Shown: one piece after another, positions 23,132 to 30,237 of the stretch
Layout: each line of letters begins with the position of its first letter
Position numbering within the stretch: the stretch's first letter is position 1
Origin: Novosphingobium mathurense
GTDB taxonomy: Bacteria; Pseudomonadota; Alphaproteobacteria; Sphingomonadales; Sphingomonadaceae
DNA length: 64,000 bases
Direction: 5' to 3'
Assembly (NCBI RefSeq): GCF_900168325.1
Contig: NZ_FVZE01000002.1
Coordinates: forward strand, 248,001 to 312,000
Program-made: the position numbers and the translations under genes
Notes under the pieces: generated by a model
Database searches by the model: none
Told to the model about the DNA's origin: nothing
What the model saw: only the letters and a program-made list of their open reading frames with translations

Positions 23132-24367
23132 TCAGATGATGCCGACCGTCGTCCCGGCGCGCGTGAACATGCCGATGATCTGCTCGACCTGTTCAGCCGA
23201 ATGTTCGGCACACAGCGAGCAGCGCAGCAGGGTCATGTTGGCGGGCGTTGCCGGCGGCCTTGCCAGGTTCACATAGAGGCCTTCGTGCAGCAGCGCTTCC
23301 CACATCGCCGCGCCGCGTTCGAGGTCGGGCATGATAACCGAGATGATCGCGCTTTGCGGTTCGTCCGTACCCAGTTCGAACCCGGCATCGCGCAGACCCT
23401 TGTGCAGGGTGCGCGAGTTCTCCCAGAGGTGCGCGCGCTTCTCGCCCGCGTTCATCAGCTTGCGGATCGAGGTGCAGGCGGTGGCGACCACGCTCGGCGG
23501 AAGGCTGGCGGTGAACACGTAGGGGCGGCACACCAGGCGCATGATCTCGAACTTGGGGTGGTTCGAAACGCAGAAGCCACCGACCGTGCCGACCGACTTG
23601 GAGAAAGTGCCGATCACGAAATCGACATCCGCGAGGCAGTCCTGGTCTTCGGCCACGCCGCGACCGTTGGGGCCGATGAAGCCCATCGAGTGCGCTTCGT
23701 CGACCAGCACCATCGCGCCGTACTTCTTGGCGACGGCGATCATTTCCTTGAGCGGAGCGATGTCACCCAGCATCGAGTAGACGCCTTCGAGGACGACGAG
23801 TTTGCCGGCACCTTCGGGAATGCGGCGCAGGCGTTTTTCCATCGCCTCGATGTCATTGTGCTTGAAGGGCACGACTTCGGCGTCGCCCATCTTGCAGCCG
23901 TCCCAGATCGAGGCGTGGCTGTCGATGTCGAGGACGATGTAGTCGCCCTTGCCGGCAATCGTCGAGATGATGCCGAGGTTGGCCTGGTAGCCGGTCGAGA
24001 AGACCATGGCGTGATCCATGCCGTAGAAATCGCAAAGCGCTTCCTCGACGGCCTTGTGCCCGGCATAGGTGCCGTTGAGCACGCGGCTGCCGGTGGTGCC
24101 CGAGCCGAAGTCGTCGAGCGCCTGCTTGCCCGCTTCGATCACGTCGGGATCGAAGGTCATGCCCATGTAGTTGTAGGTGCCGAGCAGGATCGTCTCGCGT
24201 CCGTTGCACATCGCCACGGTTGGCGAGAGCACGCGTTCCATGACGAGGCCGAACGGATCCTCGACGCCGGAAGCGAGCAGGTTCTCGCGCATCTGGATGA
24301 GCGGGTCGAACTTGCTGAACAGGTCCGCGTGGGTTTCGGTTACATTGTCGCTGAGCATGTCGGTCAT
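23132..24367 (-). CDS. spt: serine palmitoyltransferase
   Basis: A 411-aa soluble alpha-oxoamine synthase that condenses L-serine with a long-chain acyl thioester to 3-ketosphinganine, the first step of sphingolipid synthesis. The text ILLGTYNYMGMTFDPDVI, GSRVLNGTYAGHK, VVLEGVYSMLGDIAPL, LVDEAHSMGF and the PLP-Lys motif GTFSKSVGTVGG follow the Sphingomonas enzyme closely. The GTFSKSVGTVGGF/RPPATPA pattern separates it from KBL, BioF and HemA. It lies 23 nt after an acyl carrier protein gene on the same strand, which probably supplies the acyl thioester. Confidence 0.95.
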   Translation of the reverse strand: MTDMLSDNVTETHADLFSKFDPLIQMRENLLASGVEDPFGLVMERVLSPTVAMCNGRETILLGTYNYMGMTFDPDVIEAGKQALDDFGSGTTGSRVLNGTYAGHKAVEEALCDFYGMDHAMVFSTGYQANLGIISTIAGKGDYIVLDIDSHASIWDGCKMGDAEVVPFKHNDIEAMEKRLRRIPEGAGKLVVLEGVYSMLGDIAPLKEMIAVAKKYGAMVLVDEAHSMGFIGPNGRGVAEDQDCLADVDFVIGTFSKSVGTVGGFCVSNHPKFEIMRLVCRPYVFTASLPPSVVATACTSIRKLMNAGEKRAHLWENSRTLHKGLRDAGFELGTDEPQSAIISVIMPDLERGAAMWEALLHEGLYVNLARPPATPANMTLLRCSLCAEHSAEQVEQIIGMFTRAGTTVGII

Positions 24368-24390
24368 GGGCCGTTTCCTTGGGAGTTCCG

Positions 24391-24630
24391 TCAGCCCTGG
24401 AGCTTGACCACGGCGTCGACGAGCTGACCGTAATTCTCGATCTCGGCCTGCTGGTTCATCGAAATGATGATGTCGAATTCGTCTTCGATGGCCGCGACGA
24501 AATCCATGACGGTGAGGCTGTCGAACTCAAGATCGTCAGTGAAGCGGGTCGCGTCGGTGATCTCGACGCCCTTCTTGTTGAAGGGGTCGATCAGTGCGGC
24601 GATCCGGGCCGAGGTTTCTTCGCGGTCCAT
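24391..24630 (-). CDS. acyl carrier protein partnered with serine palmitoyltransferase
   Basis: A 79-aa acyl carrier protein (MDREETSARIAALIDPFNKK). Ser38 in the motif EFDSLTVMDFVAAIEDEFD is the 4'-phosphopantetheine site. It differs from the housekeeping AcpP by the DPFNKKGVEITDATRF segment. Specialised ACPs next to spt are known to act in bacterial sphingolipid synthesis. The ATG at 24630 is chosen because the upstream extension to 24711 is Pro/Arg-rich and unlike any ACP. Confidence 0.92.
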   Translation of the reverse strand: MDREETSARIAALIDPFNKKGVEITDATRFTDDLEFDSLTVMDFVAAIEDEFDIIISMNQQAEIENYGQLVDAVVKLQG

Positions 24631-24743
24631 GGTCTTTTCAACTCCGATAGGGTCGGGCGGCTCTCTGGCCGGGAAATGCGGCGCAAAAGCGGCGCGGCGC
24701 GGCAAAGTCAAGCATACTCGCAGGCTGCCGGATCATAAACGGC

Positions 24744-25106
24744 CTAGATCAGGGCTTTCACGGCCTGCATGAAAGGACCGATCGAGACCGGCTTGGCAAG
24801 ATAGCCTTCGGCACCCGCCTCGCGAATCCGCTCCTCGTCGCCCTTGCCGGCATAGGCGGTGACCGCCAGGACCGGGATCGTGCGCAGGACCGGGTCCTTC
24901 TTGGCGGCCTCGATCAGGTCGAGGCCGGAGACATTGGGCAACTGGATGTCCATGATGACCAGATTGGGCACGAAGTCGCGGGCGCGGTCCAGCGCATCGA
25001 GGCCGTCGGCCACCGGCTCCACGGCGAAGCCCTGGCTCTTGAGCACATCGCAAAAGAGCTTCCGATTGAGGTCGTTGTCCTCGACAACGAGGATTCGCTT
25101 TGCCAT
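24744..25106 (-). CDS. divK: DivK-like single-domain response regulator
   Basis: A 120-aa CheY-type receiver from the ATG at 25106 (MAKRILVVEDNDLNRKLF). The phospho-acceptor Asp is in LVIMDIQLPNVSGLD, the switch Thr/Ser in AVTAYAGKGDEERIREAG and the Lys in YLAKPVSIGPF. The order and the GDEERIREAG text match DivK, which in Caulobacter controls the DivJ/PleC-DivL-CckA-CtrA cell-cycle pathway. No output domain is present. The gene starts face to face with the DUF3572 gene. Confidence 0.9.
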   Translation of the reverse strand: MAKRILVVEDNDLNRKLFCDVLKSQGFAVEPVADGLDALDRARDFVPNLVIMDIQLPNVSGLDLIEAAKKDPVLRTIPVLAVTAYAGKGDEERIREAGAEGYLAKPVSIGPFMQAVKALI

Positions 25107-25447
25107 TCGACGCCTGGACACCATCTAGGGGTTCCCTACCGCTCTATGTTACGCAAGCGAGGCTGACAATTCTCAGAGACACGCCATCCCCAGCCAACGG
25201 TGACCCGCAGGCCCTGGCGCTGAACGCCCTGGGTTGGGTGCTGGGCGACGACGATCGCGCCACCCGGTTCCTCGCCCTGACCGGGCTGACCCCGGATTCG
25301 CTGCGCGCTTCGCTGGGCGAGCCGGCGACGCTGGCAGCGGTGATAGAGTTCCTCTGCGCCCACGAGGCCGACCTTGTCGCAGCTTCCGAAGCGCTGGGCG
25401 TTGCGCCCGCCACACTGGTGGCCGCGCGTGAAAGGCTGGGAGCATGA
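25100..25447 (+). CDS. DUF3572 family protein (start uncertain)
   Basis: Up to 115 aa. The recognisable DUF3572 part begins around NGDPQALALNALGWVLGDDDRATRFLALTGL and continues to LVAASEALGVAPATLVAARERL. The only long start in this frame is a TTG at 25100, which would overlap the divK start codon; a CTG at 25163 is another possibility, and no in-frame ATG precedes the domain. The stop overlaps the next start (ATGA at 25444), so it is coupled to the HAD gene. The function is unknown. Confidence 0.75.
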   Translation: MPFDAWTPSRGSLPLYVTQARLTILRDTPSPANGDPQALALNALGWVLGDDDRATRFLALTGLTPDSLRASLGEPATLAAVIEFLCAHEADLVAASEALGVAPATLVAARERLGA

Positions 25448-26118
25448 AAAAGCCATTGCTCATCACCGACTGCGATGAAGTGCTGCTGTATATGGTCACG
25501 CACTTTCGTGAATGGCTGGCCGAGGATGAGGGCGTGACTTTCGACCTCGACCGGAGCGACTTCTACCGCTCGATGCGCCGGGTCGACAGCGATGAGCTGA
25601 TCACCGAGAAGGACGCATGGCAGTTGCTCAACAAGTTCTTCGACGGACAGATGCATCGCCAGACCCCGGTGGAAGGCGCGGTTGCGGCGATCGGGACGAT
25701 CGCTGAACATGCGGACGTCGTCGTGCTCACCAATCTCATGGATTTCCGCAAGGAAGCACGGACCCGGCAACTGGCGGACCACGGCATCGACGTGCGGGTC
25801 TATACCAACCAGGGGCCGAAGGGTCCCGCCCTCAAGGCAATTCTCGACGAATATGCACCAAGCCGAGCGGTCTTCATCGACGACCTCGCGCCGCATCACG
25901 GCTCGGTCCGCGATGTCGCGCCGGAGATCGGCCGCCTGCACTTGTGCGCGGAGCCGAGCATTGCCCCGCATATCCCCTGCGCCCACAAGGCCGGGGACGC
26001 CGACGCCCGGATCGACGACTGGAGCAGTGCGCTGCCCTGGCTGCTCGATCGCCTGGTCAATTCTCCAAAGGCTGATCTCCAGGCAGCCGTTACCTTGAAG
26101 GACAGTGAAGACAAATGA
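25444..26118 (+). CDS. HAD-superfamily hydrolase
   Basis: A 224-aa HAD phosphatase-like protein: motif I DCDEV (residues 9-13; the second acidic residue is Glu instead of the usual Asp), motif II VVLTNL, motif III Lys in QGPKGPAL, and motif IV VFIDDLAPHHGS. The cap is small and helical. Glu in place of the catalytic second Asp raises doubt about ordinary phosphatase activity. It is coupled to DUF3572 before it and RidA after it by 4-nt overlaps. The substrate is unknown. Confidence 0.85.
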   Translation: MKKPLLITDCDEVLLYMVTHFREWLAEDEGVTFDLDRSDFYRSMRRVDSDELITEKDAWQLLNKFFDGQMHRQTPVEGAVAAIGTIAEHADVVVLTNLMDFRKEARTRQLADHGIDVRVYTNQGPKGPALKAILDEYAPSRAVFIDDLAPHHGSVRDVAPEIGRLHLCAEPSIAPHIPCAHKAGDADARIDDWSSALPWLLDRLVNSPKADLQAAVTLKDSEDK

Positions 26119-26579
26119 GTGAAATCGACGCCCGCCTTGAACAGCTCGGCCTCGTCCTGCCCGAACCGGCCGCGCCCGTCGCAGCCTATGTTCCCGTCGT
26201 CGTCTCCGGCAACGTGGCCTATGTCTCGGGCCAGCTGCCTTTCGTCGACGGCAAGCTCGTTACCGGTCGTCTGGGCGAGAATGTATCACTGGAACAGGGT
26301 ATCGAAGCGGCCCAGGCCTGCGGCGTGATGATCCTCGCACAGCTCAAGGCTGCCATCGGCTCGCTTGACCGGGTCGAGCGAGTCCTGAAGCTGGGCGCCT
26401 TCGTCAGCTCCACCGGCGACTTCACCGATCAGCCCAAGATCGCCAATGGTGCATCGGAACTGATGGCAGCCGTCTTCGGCGAAGCCGGTCAGCATGCGCG
26501 CAGCGCGGTCGGCGTGCCGGTACTTCCGCTCGGCGCTGCCGTCGAAGTGGATGCCATTGTTGCCCTTCGCCCTGCTTGA
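26115..26579 (+). CDS. RidA family protein (YjgF/YER057c/UK114)
   Basis: A 154-aa RidA-like protein: AYVPVVVSGNVAYVSGQLP and the C-terminal RSAVGVPVLPLGAAVEVDAIVAL are typical, including the Arg that binds carboxylates in deaminating members. It belongs to the longer RidA subfamily (about 150 residues) whose members may hydrolyse reactive enamine/imine intermediates. It overlaps the HAD gene by 4 nt and the GDPD gene downstream by 29 nt. Confidence 0.92.
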   Translation: MSEIDARLEQLGLVLPEPAAPVAAYVPVVVSGNVAYVSGQLPFVDGKLVTGRLGENVSLEQGIEAAQACGVMILAQLKAAIGSLDRVERVLKLGAFVSSTGDFTDQPKIANGASELMAAVFGEAGQHARSAVGVPVLPLGAAVEVDAIVALRPA

Positions 26580-27348
26580 TCGCTGGTTCGCGCCGGCCCC
26601 TGACCCCCGCAAGGTCGCGTGGGTCGGCGCGTACAGCTATGCCCACCGCGGGCTTCATGCGCCGGGCGTGCCCGAAAATTCCCGTGCCGCCATCGAACAT
26701 GCAATCGCCGGTGGATACGGGATCGAGATCGACGTGCAGCGTTCGGGCGACGGTCAGCCGGTCGTATTCCATGACTTCGACCTCGATCGGCTGACGCGGG
26801 AAACCGGGCCGGTGGCCCGGCGCAGCGCTGCCCAGCTCGGCGCCCTGCAGCTTTCGGGTACGGCGGAGACGATTCCGACCCTGCGGCAGGTCCTCAATAT
26901 CGTCGACGGCCAGGTGCCGATCCTGATCGAGGTGAAGTCGAGCCGCGGGCAGCGCGTCGCCGCGACCTGCCTTGCCGTGCGCCGCGCCCTCGAAGGCTAT
27001 ACAGGCGCGCACGGGGTGATGAGCTTCGATCCGCGCGTCGCAAGCTGGTTCTGCCGACATTCTCCGCATACCGTGCGCGGGCTCGTCGTGACTGAGGAAG
27101 ATGATCGCGCCCTGCCGGGAAGGATCCGCAGGCATCTTGCACTCTGGCATGCCAGACCCGACTTTCTGGCCTACGATATCCGCGATCTGCCCAGTAGCTT
27201 CGCTGCGAGCCAGCGACGGCGGGGCATTCCGGTCGCCACCTGGACGGTGCGGTCGGGTGAGCATCGCGAACGTGCAGCAGTCCATGCCGATGCCCCGATC
27301 TTCGAGGGCGTTGTCGTGGCAGAGAAAGGAGCAGGCGCGGCAGCGTGA
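26551..27348 (+). CDS. glycerophosphodiester phosphodiesterase family protein
   Basis: A 265-aa GDPD-type TIM barrel from the ATG at 26551 (MPLLPFALLDRWF). The catalytic HRG (YAHRGLHAPGVPENS), the metal ligands in EIDVQRSGDGQPVVFHDFDLDRLT and the later IEVKS are present. It cleaves glycerophosphodiesters to glycerol-3-phosphate and an alcohol. No signal peptide is clear, so a cytoplasmic role is likely. It overlaps RidA at its start and the FemAB-like gene at its end (GTGA). Confidence 0.88.
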   Translation: MPLLPFALLDRWFAPAPDPRKVAWVGAYSYAHRGLHAPGVPENSRAAIEHAIAGGYGIEIDVQRSGDGQPVVFHDFDLDRLTRETGPVARRSAAQLGALQLSGTAETIPTLRQVLNIVDGQVPILIEVKSSRGQRVAATCLAVRRALEGYTGAHGVMSFDPRVASWFCRHSPHTVRGLVVTEEDDRALPGRIRRHLALWHARPDFLAYDIRDLPSSFAASQRRRGIPVATWTVRSGEHRERAAVHADAPIFEGVVVAEKGAGAAA

Positions 27349-28481
27349 GCGAAGGCGAATTCACTGCGAAAGTCCATTCTGCCATCGGGGCGCTTCCTGC
27401 GCAGGAGTGGGATGGCCTGACCGGCGGCGGCAACCCGTTCGTTTCCCATGCCTTCCTCAGCGCGCTTGAGGAATCGGGCAGCGTCGGCGGGCGCAGCGGT
27501 TGGCAGCCGGTTCCGATTACTATCGAAGGGCCCGACGGAAGCCTTGCCGCAGCCCTGCCGTCCTATCTCAAGCAGCACAGCCAGGGTGAATATGTCTTCG
27601 ACCATGCCTGGGCCGATGCCTGGCATCGGGCAGGGGGTGAGTACTATCCCAAGCTGCAGATTGCCGTGCCATTCACTCCGGCGACCGGCCCGCGCCTGCT
27701 GACATCGCATCCCGAGCTGACTCTCCCTCTGCTGCGCGCGGCGGAAACGCTGTGCCGGAACAACGGGTTTTCTTCGGCCCATGCCACCTTCATCGAGCCC
27801 GAGCAGGTTCCGTATTTCGAGAAGGCCGGCTGGCTTTTGCGTGAGGATATCCAGTTTCACTGGGAAAACCGCGCCTATGCGGACTTCGAGGAATTCCTGA
27901 CCGCGCTGTCGTCGCGCAAGCGCAAGGATATCCGCAAGGAGCGTGCAAAGGCGCAGGAAGGCGTCGAAATTCGCACCCTGCGCGGCGAGAACATCCGCGA
28001 GGAGCATTGGGATGCATTCTGGGAGTTCTATCAGGATACCGGCGCGCGCAAGTGGGGTCGGCCGTACCTGACGCGATCCGCGTTCACGCTGATGGGCGAG
28101 ACGATGGCGGACCGGATCCTGCTGGTACTGGCCTTCATTGACGGCGAACCCGTAGCCGGCGCGCTGAACTTCATCGGCGACGAGGCGCTTTACGGGCGCT
28201 ACTGGGGTGCCCGGCTCGACAAGCCGTTCCTGCACTTCGAGCTGTGCTACTATCAGGCGATCGATGCTGCGATCGCACTGGGCCTGTCACGCGTCGAGGC
28301 AGGGGCCCAGGGCGGGCACAAGCTGGCGCGCGGTTATGAGCCGGTGCGCACGGTTTCGGCGCACTACATCGTCCACGACGGCCTGCGCGAAGCGATTGCC
28401 GACTACCTTGAGCGGGAGCGCGCCGGAATCGCCCAGGACCAGCTCTGGCTGGGCGAGAGAGCGCCTTACCGCAAGGCCTGA
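27345..28481 (+). CDS. FemAB-like GNAT acyltransferase (DUF482)
   Basis: A 378-aa peptidogalycan-biosynthesis/FemAB-like protein (Pfam FemAB_like, DUF482). Visible blocks are [68 protein letters not shown] and [19 protein letters not shown]. The GTG start at 27345 overlaps the GDPD stop. The acceptor is not known. The run DUF3572-HAD-RidA-GDPD-this gene is one tightly coupled operon. Confidence 0.88.
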   Translation: MSEGEFTAKVHSAIGALPAQEWDGLTGGGNPFVSHAFLSALEESGSVGGRSGWQPVPITIEGPDGSLAAALPSYLKQHSQGEYVFDHAWADAWHRAGGEYYPKLQIAVPFTPATGPRLLTSHPELTLPLLRAAETLCRNNGFSSAHATFIEPEQVPYFEKAGWLLREDIQFHWENRAYADFEEFLTALSSRKRKDIRKERAKAQEGVEIRTLRGENIREEHWDAFWEFYQDTGARKWGRPYLTRSAFTLMGETMADRILLVLAFIDGEPVAGALNFIGDEALYGRYWGARLDKPFLHFELCYYQAIDAAIALGLSRVEAGAQGGHKLARGYEPVRTVSAHYIVHDGLREAIADYLERERAGIAQDQLWLGERAPYRKA

Positions 28482-28500
28482 ACCGGAGCGAAGCTCCGGT
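28482..28500. terminator. short hairpin between converging genes
   Basis: ACCGGAGC (28482-28489) pairs with GCTCCGGT (28493-28500) around a GAA loop, directly after the FemAB-like stop. There is no real T-run, so termination is only a possibility. Confidence 0.4.
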
Positions 28501-28515
28501 CTGTCGTGCGATGAT

Positions 28516-28854
28516 TCAGGCTGCGCGGCGCATCGAGGCCGAGAGCCATTCGCGCGCGCGGCGCTGGGCTTCGGCAATTTCGCGAGCCGTCATTTCGTCG
28601 GCCACTTCCGCGCGGCACGTCGCGGCTTCCTCGTGACCGGCAACGGCGGCGAGGTTGAACCACTTGTGCGCCTCGATCAGATCGCAGGCGGCGCCATGGC
28701 TGCCGGTGGAGTACGCGACTCCGAGATCGAAATAGGCGGAAACGTCTCCTTGCGACGCAGCAGCAAGGCAATTGGCAACCAGCAGGTCTTCAGCTTCGAT
28801 ATCCGCGGCTGAAGCGCTGGCGAATGCGTCGTTCTTGATCCAAACAGTTTGCAT
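28516..28854 (-). CDS. Sel1-repeat protein, short
   Basis: A 112-aa protein (MQTVWIKNDAFAS). One clear Sel1/TPR-like pair follows, AYFDLGVAYSTG and EAHKWFNLAAVAGHEEA, the classic Sel1 consensus with W-F-A-A, then a charged helix REIAEAQRRAREWL. There is no signal peptide, so it is probably a cytoplasmic protein-protein interaction module. The start at 28854 is chosen over 28902 because the extra residues are Cys/Gly-rich and unrelated. The function is unknown. Confidence 0.8.
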   Translation of the reverse strand: MQTVWIKNDAFASASAADIEAEDLLVANCLAAASQGDVSAYFDLGVAYSTGSHGAACDLIEAHKWFNLAAVAGHEEAATCRAEVADEMTAREIAEAQRRAREWLSASMRRAA

Positions 28855-29150
28855 CTCTCGATACCCCCCTGTCCAACAAAGCCCGTTTTGGCAGTTCGAC
28901 ACGGCTAGGCTGGACCAGCGATGGTCAACAATCCGTTAACGTCGTTTGTGGAACTCTGCGCAGGTCCGAAAGAACCTGTCCCGTTTCGAAGCCGGGTTCA
29001 GGTTTTTTGTGGACGGCGGCGCATCTGCCCTTGTGCCGCACATACGGCGCATTTATAGGCGCGACCAACCGCGGATCTTCGAGGGGTTACCGGAAAAACC
29101 GGGGCCGCAGGGCGATGAAGGTTCGGGGCATACGTGCGGAGATTCTCTGG
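28855..29150. other. 296-nt intergenic region upstream of dksA
   Basis: This holds the promoters of the divergent Sel1 gene and dksA. No further gene is supported: the open frame extending dksA upstream (29007-29150) has no family resemblance. Unassigned AT-richer patches occur around 28915-28960 and 29000-29060. Confidence 0.4.
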
Positions 29151-29609
29151 ATGGCAACGGCCCTGTCTGATGAAATTGATGTGCTTTCGAAAGCAAAGCG
29201 TGTCTTGGGCGGCTCTTATGTCGCCGAACCTGACGAACCCTACATGTGCGAATCGCAGCAGGATTATTTCCGCCGGCTGCTCATGGCCTGGAAACGGCTG
29301 ATCCTCGACGCTGCTGCAGGCACCCTGCAGCAACTGCAGGACGGTCCGATTCGTGAGCCGGACCTCAACGATCGCGCGTCGAGCGAGACCGACTGGGGTA
29401 TCGAACTGCGTACCCGCGACCGCCAGCGCAAGCTGATCGCCAAGATCGATTCCGCCCTGCGCCGGATCGAGGAAGGTGAATACGGCTTTTGCGAAGTGAC
29501 CGGCGAACCGATCGGCCTGGGCCGACTCGAGGCACGTCCGATCGCGACCATGACCGTCGAGGCACAGGAAGCGCACGAGCGCCGCGAAAAGATTTCCCGC
29601 GACGACTGA
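29151..29609 (+). CDS. dksA: RNA polymerase-binding protein DksA
   Basis: A 152-aa DksA from the ATG at 29151 (MATALSDEIDVLSKAKRVL). It has the coiled-coil with its acidic tip region (LNDRASSETDWGIELRTRDRQ) and the C-terminal globular part GEYGFCEVTGEPIGLGRLEARPIATMTVEAQ. It binds the RNA polymerase secondary channel and works with ppGpp. Only one of the four zinc cysteines of enterobacterial DksA remains (Cys in FCEVTG), a pattern common in alphaproteobacterial DksA, so it probably folds without zinc. Confidence 0.93.
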   Translation: MATALSDEIDVLSKAKRVLGGSYVAEPDEPYMCESQQDYFRRLLMAWKRLILDAAAGTLQQLQDGPIREPDLNDRASSETDWGIELRTRDRQRKLIAKIDSALRRIEEGEYGFCEVTGEPIGLGRLEARPIATMTVEAQEAHERREKISRDD

Positions 29610-29618
29610 CCCATTTTG

Positions 29619-29669
29619 GCACGGTAGTTCATCTCGCCTGAGGGATTACCGTGCTGTTAACTCTTTTTT
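29619..29669 (+). terminator. terminator after dksA
   Basis: GCACGGTA (29619-29626) pairs with TACCGTGC (29647-29654) across a 20-nt loop, followed after TGTTAACTC by a run of six T (29664-29669). The long loop is unusual, but the T-run supports termination. Confidence 0.55.
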
Positions 29670-29748
29670 CGTCACTCGGGACTAGCCTTCGTCAGGTAGC
29701 GTGTCTGCTCGTGCAAGTGTCTGTTTGCATGGGCATTACTGGCACCGG

Positions 29749-30123
29749 ATGGAGCTTATGATCAAAGGCGAAAATCGGCAGATCGCGCGCGACAGCCTGT
29801 TTCTGCTGGCTGATCTGCGCGTCGATGGCCTCGATGGCGAATTTCGCATCAAGGTGCGCAACCTTTCTGCCGGCGGCATGATGGGCGAAGGCACGGTCCG
29901 CGTGGTGCGCGGATCGAAGGTCTCGGTCAGCATCCGCAATGTCGGCTGGGTCGACGGCACAGTAGCCTGGGTCCAGGAAAGCCGCTTCGGCGTGGCCTTC
30001 CGGGACGACATCGATCCCAAGCTGGCACGCGCGCCGGTCAGCGCAGGCGAGGATCCCTCGCCGCGCTTCGTACGTACTCACCAGCCCCCGGTTGCGGGCG
30101 TGACAGGCCTGCGCAAGATCTGA
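29749..30123 (+). CDS. PilZ domain protein
   Basis: A 124-aa single PilZ domain. The c-di-GMP motifs are RQIAR (RxxxR, about residues 11-15) and NLSAGGM (D/NxSxxG), followed by the beta strands VRVVRGSKVSVSIRNVG and GTVAWVQESRFGVAF. It probably binds c-di-GMP and acts as a small effector; the partner is unknown. ATGs at 29749 and 29758 are both possible. A diguanylate cyclase gene lies elsewhere in this window (46271-47983). Confidence 0.85.
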   Translation: MELMIKGENRQIARDSLFLLADLRVDGLDGEFRIKVRNLSAGGMMGEGTVRVVRGSKVSVSIRNVGWVDGTVAWVQESRFGVAFRDDIDPKLARAPVSAGEDPSPRFVRTHQPPVAGVTGLRKI

Positions 30124-30237
30124 CAGTGGATCTTGTCCGGCAGAGGGCAGGGCGTTTTTCCCACAATATCGAGACTTTCGTGCGAAATCGTCGCTTGCGC
30201 ATTTGCGGCACGGCGCAAATCGATTAGTCCGGCAAAC

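Noticed and set aside
21330..23211. Large minus-strand frames opposite the DedA-like, usg and FMN reductase genes
   Set aside because: They are shadows of well recognised plus-strand genes.
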